In this document: positions 43,288 to 50,895 of the stretch, one piece after another
Layout: every line of letters starts with the position of its first letter
Position numbering within the stretch: the stretch's first letter is position 1
Assembly (NCBI RefSeq): GCF_030272705.1
Contig: NZ_JARFYM010000005.1
Coordinates: 1 to 64,000 of the forward strand
Length of the DNA: 64,000 nt
Source: Rhizobium mayense
GTDB taxonomy: Bacteria > Pseudomonadota > Alphaproteobacteria > Rhizobiales > Rhizobiaceae
Direction of reading: 5' to 3'
Position numbers and translations under genes: made by a program
The notes under the pieces: model-generated
Database searches by the model: none
What the model was told of the DNA's origin: nothing
The model's input: only the letters and a program-made list of their open reading frames with translations

Positions 43288-44949
43288 TTATCCGAGGCGG
43301 ATATAGGGCACATCCTTTTTCGCAACTTCGTCCAGCGCTTCCTCGTAGCCGGCATCGGCATAGCGCATGACGCCGAGCGCTGTGTCGTTGGTCAGAGCGT
43401 GATCAAGCCGTTCGTCGGCGGCAGGCGTGCCGTCGGCGACCACGGTAACGCCGCAGCTCGTCATGTAGCCGGCATAGCCTCCGCCGCCGGAATGGACGAC
43501 GACGAGATCGGCCATGGACGAGCAGAGCATCATGGCGTCGATCAGCGGCCAGTCGGCGATGGCGTCGGAGCCATCTTTCATGCGCTCGGTCATGATGTTG
43601 GGATGGGCCATGGCGCCGGCATCGAGGTGGTCACGCGAGAAGGCGATCGGTCCCTTCAGCTCACCGCCCGCGACAAGTTCGTTGACGCGGCCGGCAAGTG
43701 CCGTGCGCTCGCCGTGGCCAAGCCAGGCGATGCGCGCCGGCAGCCCTTCGAACGGCACATGCTGGCGGGCAAGACGGATCCAGTTGGTGATGATCTTATT
43801 GTCGGGGAACATTTCCAGGAGCAGATCGTCGATGCGGGCGATATCGCTCTCCTCACCCGAGAGCGCCATCCAACGGAACGGACCGATGGCGCGGCAGAAG
43901 AGCGGCCGCAGATAGGCTTCGGTGAAGATTGGGATGTCGAAGGCGTTGGCGACGCCGCCTTCCTTCGCCTGGGTGCGGATCAGATTGCCGTTGTCGAAGA
44001 CTTCGGAGCCCTTTTTCTGGAAGTCCAGCATGGCCTTCACATGCTCGACGATCGAGGCGCGGCTTGCCGCCATGAGCTGGCCCTGGCCGTCATCGCGCAA
44101 ATCCTTGACCTGCTGCAGGCTCATGCCCTTCGGCACATAGCCATAGACGAGATCGTGCGCCGAGGTCTGGTCGGTGACGATATCGGGCACGATGCCGCGC
44201 CGGGCGATCTCGGGATAGACCTCGGCCGCATTCCCAACCAGGCCGACGGAAAGCGCCCGCTTATCCTTTACTGCGGCATCGATCATCGCAAGGGCCGAAT
44301 CCAGATCCGGCGCGATCTCCTGAAGATAGCCGATCTGCTGGCGCTTTTTCGCCCGCTTGGCATCGATGTCAACGCAGAGGATCGCAGCACCCGCCATGCG
44401 TCCGGCCAGCGGCTGTGCACCGCCCATGCCGCCGAGGCCGGCGGTGAGCACGAAACGGCCGAAGAGATCGCCGCCGAAGCGGCGTTCCGCGATGCGCATG
44501 AAGATTTCGTAGGTGCCCTGGATCACGCCCTGGCTTCCGATATATTGCCATGCGCCTGCCGTCAGCCCGCCCCAGCAGATCAGCCCCTTGCGCTGTAGCT
44601 CATAGAAGACCTCGGCCTTCGCCCATTGCCCGACGATGTTGCAGTTTGCCATGATGACGAGCGGCGCTTTGTCGTGCGTGCGCACCAGCCCGATCGGCTT
44701 GCCGGACTGGATGAGGAGGGTCTGGTTCTCATCCATCTCGGTCAGCGCCTTCACGATGCCCTTATGCGCCGCCCAGTTGCGGGCCGCTTTGCCGAGGGCG
44801 GCGTAGACAACAAGGTTGTCCGGGTCCTCGCCAACCGAGAGCACGTTTTCGAGCAGGCGCAGCAGCGCTTCCTGCCGCCAACCCTTGGCGCGCAGCTCCG
44901 GGCCGCCCGGAATGGGAAATCTCGGGTGACGTGGATTGGCTTTCGGCAT
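43288..44949 (-). CDS. Urocanate-hydratase homologue, probably thiourocanate hydratase
   Basis: A 553-aa HutU-family protein with the NAD+-binding TAGLGGMGGAQPLAGRMAGA at about 170-189 and the YIGSQGVIQGTYE segment near 137-149. It differs from textbook HutU in substrate-pocket segments: AHPNIMTERM where HutU has an ASPxRETE-type stretch, HSGGGGYAGYMT for HHGGGVGMGYS, and WGGLTAGAWQ for YGQMTAGSWI. Last gene of the six-gene operon. Given the MIO-less lyase, DUF917 protein and hydantoinase upstream, I infer it hydrates thiourocanate; plain urocanate remains possible. The start at 44949 has GGGAAGGGAA upstream. Confidence 0.85.
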   Translation of the reverse strand: MPKANPRHPRFPIPGGPELRAKGWRQEALLRLLENVLSVGEDPDNLVVYAALGKAARNWAAHKGIVKALTEMDENQTLLIQSGKPIGLVRTHDKAPLVIMANCNIVGQWAKAEVFYELQRKGLICWGGLTAGAWQYIGSQGVIQGTYEIFMRIAERRFGGDLFGRFVLTAGLGGMGGAQPLAGRMAGAAILCVDIDAKRAKKRQQIGYLQEIAPDLDSALAMIDAAVKDKRALSVGLVGNAAEVYPEIARRGIVPDIVTDQTSAHDLVYGYVPKGMSLQQVKDLRDDGQGQLMAASRASIVEHVKAMLDFQKKGSEVFDNGNLIRTQAKEGGVANAFDIPIFTEAYLRPLFCRAIGPFRWMALSGEESDIARIDDLLLEMFPDNKIITNWIRLARQHVPFEGLPARIAWLGHGERTALAGRVNELVAGGELKGPIAFSRDHLDAGAMAHPNIMTERMKDGSDAIADWPLIDAMMLCSSMADLVVVHSGGGGYAGYMTSCGVTVVADGTPAADERLDHALTNDTALGVMRYADAGYEEALDEVAKKDVPYIRLG

Positions 44950-44988
44950 GGAATTCCCTTCCCTCATTGATCGTTGTTTCGGCGGCCG

Positions 44989-45318
44989 CTACTTCGCCGG
45001 CAGGCCTTCGACGAAATTCAGCGCGGCCAAAAGCAGCCGTTTGCGCAGCATGTCATTGCCATAGGCCTTGGGCCCCGCGCGCACCCATCCCTGTATCTCG
45101 CGGCTGCCATGCAGCATCGGATTGATATCGGCCTGCTCCAGCGCCCAAGCGTCGTTGCCCTTGCCAAGGCGCACCAGCATCCCGTCCTCGCGGGCGCCGC
45201 AAAGCAAGTTGCCGTTGAGCAGAAGGGCCCAGCCGCCGAACATCGCTTTTTCGCTGAGCCCCGGCCGTTGCCCGAGCTCCTCCCTCAGCAATTCCTCAAG
45301 ACCTGCGTCGCGGGCCAT
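44989..45318 (-). CDS. TfoX N-terminal-domain protein
   Basis: A 109-aa TfoX/Sxy N-domain protein: SEKAMFGGWALLLNGNLLCG at about 22-41 and KAYGNDMLRKRLLLAAL near 84-100. The family is named for a competence regulator, but single-domain forms are widespread with no known role. It lies inside the catabolic operon, 18 bp after the DUF917 gene and 39 bp before the hydratase, with a good GGGAGGAG ribosome site, so it may have a pathway role. Confidence 0.88.
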   Translation of the reverse strand: MARDAGLEELLREELGQRPGLSEKAMFGGWALLLNGNLLCGAREDGMLVRLGKGNDAWALEQADINPMLHGSREIQGWVRAGPKAYGNDMLRKRLLLAALNFVEGLPAK

Positions 45319-45336
45319 CGTCTCCTCCCGTTGCTG

Positions 45337-46437
45337 TCAGCCTTTCTTGCCAGCGAGGGCGTATTTTGCGATCTCGATACCCATCGCCTTTTCGACAGAG
45401 GGGTATACGGTCGGATCAAGCACGCTGGCGGAAAGCGGAATAATATCCATCGGCACATGCAGAATGAAGACGTGCATGCCCTCATGCAGTTGGCCGACGC
45501 TCAAGGGTTCACCCTCCGGCGATAGCGTGGTGATGACCGAGGGGAAGGTCGCCAGACGCTTGCCGCCGGCATCCTCGACGGCCATGTACTCGTTCATCAC
45601 ATGCATGGTGACGGCCTTCTCGCCGGACCCGACCGTGATGGTGCCGATGTCGAAGGCTTCCTTGGTATAGACCACATCCTTCTTGCCAATCGTGCCTTCG
45701 GCAAGAATGTGGCCGCCGGTTGTCTTGCAGATGGCGTCAATGACGGCGCTGCCGCCCTTCTTTTCCGCCTCGATGATCGCTTCTCCGAGCGATAGCGCCA
45801 TGGAGATGCCGCCAAGTGCCGCATGCGTGCGGACATAGGAAGCGCGCAGCGGATTGCGGCAGGAGGCGATGAAGCCGCCGGACTGGTCGGATGCCGCGCG
45901 CAGGATCGGCGATATCTTCGCCGTCGCACCTTTGACCACCAGCTCGATATAGCGGTTTTCGGCGCGATTGCCGCCGACCGCCGTCTGGATCATCTGCTCG
46001 GGCGAGCCCGCCATGCCGATCGAGCCCATGTCGCCGGTCGGATGCGCGCGGATGTCGCCGACGGCGTCGACAACCTTTGTACCGAGAACGGCCGACGGCA
46101 GCCAGCCGTTCAGCGTCGAAGAGCGGCCGTTCTGGCCGATGATCAGGCCGGAAAGCGTCTCGCCGAGTTCGTCCTGCAGCAGCTGTACCGCCTTCACATA
46201 GTCGATGCCCTGCATCTCCCAAGGCGTGGTCGACGCCGGCGCACCGATGGCGGCGGCCGTTGCGATCCAGTCGTTGTCACCGAGTTCTTCGATCGATACC
46301 AACTCCGGCTTGCCGACATTGACTGCCGCATAGCCGAGCATGCGGCCGTGATCGGCCCAACCGCCGCCGCCGGCCGCATAAACGGAGCCGCCCTTGACGG
46401 CCGCTTCCACATCCTTGGCAACGAGCACGCGTCCCAT
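45337..46437 (-). CDS. DUF917-family protein, probable thiohydantoin desulfurase
   Basis: A 366-aa DUF917 protein beginning MGRVLVAKDVEAAVKGGSVY with the glycine run AAGGGGWADHG at about 21-31 and GDMGSIGMAGSPEQMIQTAVGG split across 138-160. From memory, this family has been linked to removal of sulfur from thiohydantoins in ergothioneine breakdown, giving hydantoin-5-propionate and sulfide. Its place between the hydantoinase/amidase pair and the hydratase fits step three of that route. It begins 3 bp after the amidase stop. Confidence 0.75.
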   Translation of the reverse strand: MGRVLVAKDVEAAVKGGSVYAAGGGGWADHGRMLGYAAVNVGKPELVSIEELGDNDWIATAAAIGAPASTTPWEMQGIDYVKAVQLLQDELGETLSGLIIGQNGRSSTLNGWLPSAVLGTKVVDAVGDIRAHPTGDMGSIGMAGSPEQMIQTAVGGNRAENRYIELVVKGATAKISPILRAASDQSGGFIASCRNPLRASYVRTHAALGGISMALSLGEAIIEAEKKGGSAVIDAICKTTGGHILAEGTIGKKDVVYTKEAFDIGTITVGSGEKAVTMHVMNEYMAVEDAGGKRLATFPSVITTLSPEGEPLSVGQLHEGMHVFILHVPMDIIPLSASVLDPTVYPSVEKAMGIEIAKYALAGKKG

Positions 46438-46440
46438 TGG

Positions 46441-47715
46441 CTACTCCCGGTTCTGTTTGAGGTTCTTATCCATGTCACGCACCGCTTCGAAAAGAACGGC
46501 GGCACCCATGGCGATGTCGTCATTCTCCGCCCATTCCTCAGCGCAATGGCTGCGGCCTTCCTTGCAGGGCACGAAGATCATTGCTGCCGGCGCGACCTTG
46601 GCGATCCAGGCGGTGTCGTGACCAGCACCGGAGGCCATGCGGCGATGCTTTGCGCCAACCGTATCGCAGGCCCGTTCCAGCGTCTCGAGCAGCACGGGAG
46701 CACCCGGCGTCGGCATGTTATCGGAGACGCGGAGGGGCGGTTTGATGGTGACACCATGATCCGCGGCGATCTTTTGCACGGCATTATCGATCCAGGCCAG
46801 GAAATCTTCCATGTCGCTACGGATTTCGGCACGGCCGTCGATCAACAGCACGACTTTCGATGGCACGACATTAGCGGCATTCGGCTCGATGCGGAATTCG
46901 CCAACCGTTGCGGCGAAATGGCCCGGTGTTTTGGCCTGGTCGGCGGCTCGGCTCCGAATGTCGAGCACGAGCTGCGAGGCCGCGACCAGCGCATCCGCAC
47001 GTCGGTCCATCGGCGTCGTGCCTGCATGGTCGGCGCGACCTTCCACGGTGATCTCGATGCGGGTGATGCCGGCGATTGCGGTGACGATGCCGATATCCTT
47101 ATTCTCTGCTTCCAGCACCGGACCCTGCTCGATATGCAGTTCCAGGAAGCCGGCAAGATCTGGGCGCTTCTGGGCAAGCAACACTGACGGGTTGCCGCCG
47201 ACTTCGGCGATACCCTGCGAAAGCGTGCGGTCGCCGCTGGTGCGACCAAGCCACGCCTCGGGAATCTGCCCAGTCATGCCGCGGCTGCCGATGCAGGAGA
47301 CACCGAAGATGCTGACTTCCTCGGCCAGGAAATCGACGATCTCTAGGTCATGGTCGAGCTCGATGCCGCGATCTCTGAGGGAGCGGGCGATTTCCAGCGC
47401 CGAGATCGTGCCGGCAATACCATCGAAGCGGCCGCCATCAGGCACGGTGTCGGAATGCGAGCCGACCATGATCGTGCCGAGGCCGGGTTTCGCGCCGGCG
47501 CGACGGCCGATCAGGTTGCCGCCGGCATCGATGCGTGTTTCCAGGCCCGCCGCCTTCATCCGCGCCTCGATATAGGCACGACCTTCCAGAAACAGCGGCG
47601 AGAAAGCGCGGCGCGTCCAGGGGTGGTCGGGCTCGGTGATCCCGGCAAGCGCGTCGATATCTTCGGCAATGCGATCGGCGTTGACGGGTAGATTGTGGCG
47701 TTTTGATTGGTTCAT
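46441..47715 (-). CDS. M20-family N-carbamoyl-amino-acid amidase
   Basis: A 424-aa zinc amidohydrolase of the hydantoinase/carbamoylase (HyuC, ureidopropionase) group. Metal ligands are visible in MVGSHSDTVPDGGRFDG at about 79-95, FLAEEVSIFG near 120-129 (catalytic Glu), FLELHIEQGPVLE near 182-194 and SGAGHDTAWIAK near 371-382. It should cleave N-carbamoylglutamate to glutamate, CO2 and ammonia in this setting. Start overlaps the hydantoinase stop (ATGA). Confidence 0.85.
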   Translation of the reverse strand: MNQSKRHNLPVNADRIAEDIDALAGITEPDHPWTRRAFSPLFLEGRAYIEARMKAAGLETRIDAGGNLIGRRAGAKPGLGTIMVGSHSDTVPDGGRFDGIAGTISALEIARSLRDRGIELDHDLEIVDFLAEEVSIFGVSCIGSRGMTGQIPEAWLGRTSGDRTLSQGIAEVGGNPSVLLAQKRPDLAGFLELHIEQGPVLEAENKDIGIVTAIAGITRIEITVEGRADHAGTTPMDRRADALVAASQLVLDIRSRAADQAKTPGHFAATVGEFRIEPNAANVVPSKVVLLIDGRAEIRSDMEDFLAWIDNAVQKIAADHGVTIKPPLRVSDNMPTPGAPVLLETLERACDTVGAKHRRMASGAGHDTAWIAKVAPAAMIFVPCKEGRSHCAEEWAENDDIAMGAAVLFEAVRDMDKNLKQNRE

Positions 47716-49097
47716 TGTAGGGCCTCTCCGGCGATGATCTGGTGGGGAAGCGGGCGAACGAATCTGCCGCTGCCCGGTTCGGCCAGCACTTTGTTTCCGT
47801 CGGCAATTTGCTTGCCTCTGAGATAGGCGGCGGATACCGTCCAAGGCAGGCGGATGCCGTTATAGGGGCTCCAGCCGACGACATTATTGCCGCTAGAAGC
47901 GGCGGTGTAGACGGTTTCGCGTGGCTCCAGCACGACGATGTCGGCATCCTTGCCCGGAGTCAGCGCGCCCTTGATATGGTCGAGGCGGAAATGTTTGGCG
48001 GGATTCTCCGCCATCAGCTTCGCTGCCCAGGTGAGCGGCACGCCTCGCTCCAGCGCGCCTTTAACGAAGAGCGGCACCATGACTTCGAGGCCCGGCACAC
48101 CCGATGCATTCGCCAGCATGTCCGGATTGGTCTTGCGATTTTCCGACCAGCTGACATGGTCGGTCGAGACCAGCCAGACATTGCCTTCCGCCACCTTGCG
48201 CCACAGCGTCTCCACTTCGGCGCGCGGCCGGATCGGCGGGTTGATCTTCGCCTTGCCACCGAGGCGCTTCACGTCGTTTTCCTCGTCCAGCGTCAAATAG
48301 TGGATGCAGCACTCGACCGTTGCCTCGAAGCCGTCGCGGCGGTAGGCGCGGGCAATATCGTAGCCGCGGCCGAGCGAGCAATGAACCACATGCGCCGGGC
48401 AGCCGGTGCCAGCACCGGTCTCGAAGATCGTGTGCATGGCAAGAAGCTCGGTGATCGGCGGTCGTGACATGCCATGTGCACGATAGTCGGTGATGCCGCT
48501 GGCCTTCACCTGCTCCATATAGGTCCGAACCGCTTCATCGTCCTCGTTATGCACGCCGGCCGTCAAACCCGTCGGTGCGATCGCTGCGAAGCAGGCGTCG
48601 AGCAAGGCAGGCGGGATACGCGGGAAGCGCTTCGGGTCCGTGCCGAATGTCGAAAATTTGAAGGCGGCGACGCCGGCCTCGACCATTTCGCGAATACGTG
48701 CGGGGCCTTCCTCCGGGTCGACCGTGCCGTAAAGCGCGAAGTCGACGCGCGCCTGCGGAGAGGCATGGTCGATCTTCCTCTTCACCGCTGCCGCCGAACA
48801 GACGAGATTGCCCTCGTCATAGGGCATGTCGACGATGGTAGTGACGCCGCCGGCCGCTGCCGAGCGCGTCGACCAGATGAAGTCTTCCTGATCCTTCTGA
48901 GAGAGGGAATGCACCTGCGCATCGATCGCACCGGGCAGGATCAGCGCTTTTCCGAGGAGATGCCGTGCGCGCGCCGCGGGTGGGATGCCGACGCCGATCT
49001 GGGCAATCTTGCCGTCACGAACGGCGACATAACCCTCCTCCACGACGCGTTCCGGCAGAACCACGGTGCCCTGCAAAACGAGATCGAAGTCAGCCAT
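47712..49097 (-). CDS. Hydantoinase / dihydropyrimidinase-family amidohydrolase
   Basis: A 461-aa cyclic amidohydrolase. The first metal motif reads IDAQVHSLSQ at 59-68: the usual His-x-His is Gln-x-His (Gln61, His63), a change also seen in some dihydroorotases. The candidate carbamylated lysine is Lys147 in AAFKFSTFG. Later ligands lie in CPAHVVHCSLGRG near 237-249 and STDHVSWSENR near 308-318. Predicted to open hydantoin-5-propionate to N-carbamoylglutamate. 27 bp after the lyase gene. Confidence 0.82.
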   Translation of the reverse strand: MADFDLVLQGTVVLPERVVEEGYVAVRDGKIAQIGVGIPPAARARHLLGKALILPGAIDAQVHSLSQKDQEDFIWSTRSAAAGGVTTIVDMPYDEGNLVCSAAAVKRKIDHASPQARVDFALYGTVDPEEGPARIREMVEAGVAAFKFSTFGTDPKRFPRIPPALLDACFAAIAPTGLTAGVHNEDDEAVRTYMEQVKASGITDYRAHGMSRPPITELLAMHTIFETGAGTGCPAHVVHCSLGRGYDIARAYRRDGFEATVECCIHYLTLDEENDVKRLGGKAKINPPIRPRAEVETLWRKVAEGNVWLVSTDHVSWSENRKTNPDMLANASGVPGLEVMVPLFVKGALERGVPLTWAAKLMAENPAKHFRLDHIKGALTPGKDADIVVLEPRETVYTAASSGNNVVGWSPYNGIRLPWTVSAAYLRGKQIADGNKVLAEPGSGRFVRPLPHQIIAGEALQ

Positions 49098-49124
49098 ATC
49101 CAGTCTCTCCGTTCACCCGTTTGT

Positions 49125-50708
49125 TCAGATCGCGACAGCGTCGCGATAAAGTCGCTCTTCAACCCGCTCCAGCGAGCCGAGGGCGAAGAAATCATCATAG
49201 GCGAGGATCGGTGCGTGGGCGATCATTTCGGACACGAAGGCCTCTGAACCCAGTTCTTCTTCGATCGCTTCGACCTCGGCCGAAAGCGGCCGGTCGACGA
49301 CGTAGAACTCGGCATGTTTGCGCACGACATCGTAAAGCATGCGGGCCACACCCTCCGGCTTGTCGCCGAGAATGTCGATTGCCTGTGCCGAGAGCAGCGC
49401 TTCCAGCGCCGCAAGGCGTTTCAAGGCGCGCATTTGCCGCTCGAAACGTTCGATGACCAGCGGCAGGAAGGCGGCTTCGTCCTCCATGCCGGCGGCGACC
49501 ACCAGCGACTGCGCCGAGACCGGATTGGACATGGAGAGCACCCGCGAGAAGATTTCGCCGGCAAGCTTGATGATCGGGCCGAAGCCGGTAGCGATCTTGC
49601 CTTCGGGCACCAGATTGACCGGCAGGCCGCGTCGCTGGCCATTGCCGAGCAGGACGCAGCGATTGAAGGCATTGCGCGCTGCATGCGCCATGCAGATGAC
49701 CGCAGACTCGAGCAGGATCGTCACATCGAGCGGCAGCGAACCGCCCGACGTCATGACCCGACCGTCGACGATGACGGGGTTATCGTCAGAGCGGCCGGTC
49801 GCGGCCAGGATCTTGTGGCCGGCAGTCAGCAGATTTTCGATCACCGCGCCGAAAACCTGGCCGATCATGCGCAAACTCAAGGGATCCTGCACATGCGTCG
49901 CGACGGGCCAAGGCCATTCTTCGGAGGCATTGCAGAGCCATGAGCCGATCAGCGCTTCGCGCGCAGTGCCGACATGGCGCACCGCATGCCAGGGATCACG
50001 CGAGGCACCAAGCGCGCCGGCCGCCATCATGCCGGTCGCGAGCAGCACGCGGATCGAGGAGGCGGCGTTGCGGGTCGTCTCGGCCGCTGCTGCGAAACTG
50101 ACGGCATTGACGCTGAGCGAAGCCAGGCTGTCGCGCGGCAGCATTCTCACCGGACTGATGCCGGCGGCGGCGAACGCATCGGCCGCCTGCATGCGCCGGC
50201 CGTGATAGACGGCCTCGCCGACCCCGGTCAGCACGGCGCCGATCTGGCCCATCAGGCCGATATCGGCACAGCCGATCGAGCCGGTACGACGAACGACGGG
50301 AATAACGTCCGCATGCAGAAGCTGCAGATAGGCGTCGATCAGCTCCGGCGAGCAGCCGACCCGGCCGGTCAGCGCCGTATTGACGCGGATCGCCATGGCA
50401 TTGCGCACGACGGACATGGAAAAGGGAGCGCCGGTGCCGAAATGATGCGCACGCACCAGACCGAGATTAAAAGTGTCGAGATCCTCGGGTGACCACTCCA
50501 CATCCTTCATCGCCCCGACACCGGTGGTCGAGCCGTAGACGGGCATACCGGACTCGATCGTGCTTTCGAGAACCTCGCGCGCCGCGCGCACGCGTGCCAG
50601 GCCGGTTTCCGATGCCGTGGGCATCACGACGCCAGCGCCGATCCGCACCAGATCGCTGAACCCCAAGGGCTGTCCGGTGAGTTCGATGCCGGCCTTCTGA
50701 CGCTCCAT
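49125..50708 (-). CDS. MIO-less histidine-ammonia-lyase homologue, probable ergothionase
   Basis: A 527-aa aromatic amino-acid lyase family protein. The catalytic Tyr loop is kept (VYGSTTGVGA, Tyr58), as are LGLVRAHHFG near 82-91, HVQDPLSLR near 286-294 and a DDNP motif. The MIO site is not: family members read GSxGASGDLAPL, this one GSIGCADIGLMG at 143-154, so the Ala-Ser-Gly that cyclises is lost. The later SGGNFH motif is SGGSLP. An MIO group is needed to expel ammonia but not trimethylamine, which points to a betaine such as ergothioneine. First gene of the operon; GGAGAA precedes the ATG at 50708. Confidence 0.85.
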   Translation of the reverse strand: MERQKAGIELTGQPLGFSDLVRIGAGVVMPTASETGLARVRAAREVLESTIESGMPVYGSTTGVGAMKDVEWSPEDLDTFNLGLVRAHHFGTGAPFSMSVVRNAMAIRVNTALTGRVGCSPELIDAYLQLLHADVIPVVRRTGSIGCADIGLMGQIGAVLTGVGEAVYHGRRMQAADAFAAAGISPVRMLPRDSLASLSVNAVSFAAAAETTRNAASSIRVLLATGMMAAGALGASRDPWHAVRHVGTAREALIGSWLCNASEEWPWPVATHVQDPLSLRMIGQVFGAVIENLLTAGHKILAATGRSDDNPVIVDGRVMTSGGSLPLDVTILLESAVICMAHAARNAFNRCVLLGNGQRRGLPVNLVPEGKIATGFGPIIKLAGEIFSRVLSMSNPVSAQSLVVAAGMEDEAAFLPLVIERFERQMRALKRLAALEALLSAQAIDILGDKPEGVARMLYDVVRKHAEFYVVDRPLSAEVEAIEEELGSEAFVSEMIAHAPILAYDDFFALGSLERVEERLYRDAVAI

Positions 50709-50752
50709 TTTGCTGTTCTCCTTTCCCGCAAGGCTATGCGAGCGCCATTGAT

Positions 50753-50768
50753 TTTGGGATATCCCAAA
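50753..50768. promoter_or_regulatory. Perfect 16-bp palindrome upstream of the catabolic operon
   Basis: TTTGGGATATCCCAAA lies 45-60 bp before the lyase ATG. The form (TTGGGATATCCCAA) is like operators of GntR-family repressors of catabolic operons. No regulator gene is adjacent. Confidence 0.55.
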
Positions 50769-50895
50769 TGACGAACACCTGCCGCACACATATGCAAAAG
50801 CACACGCAAAACCTGCCGCAGCGCGTTCAATGACGCACTACAACCGAAAGGGGGAGATATACATTTCCATTAAACGGCATAGCCGTAGAAATAGG

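Noticed and set aside
45823..47187. Long plus-strand ORF of 454 codons opposite the amidase and DUF917 genes
   Set aside because: A GC-driven shadow without motifs or ribosome site; the minus-strand genes show full family motifs.
43288..50708. Classical hut histidine-utilisation operon
   Set aside because: HutU- and HutH-like proteins are present, but hutI, hutG, hutF and hutC are absent, the lyase lacks the MIO triad, and hydantoinase, carbamoylase and DUF917 genes take their place.
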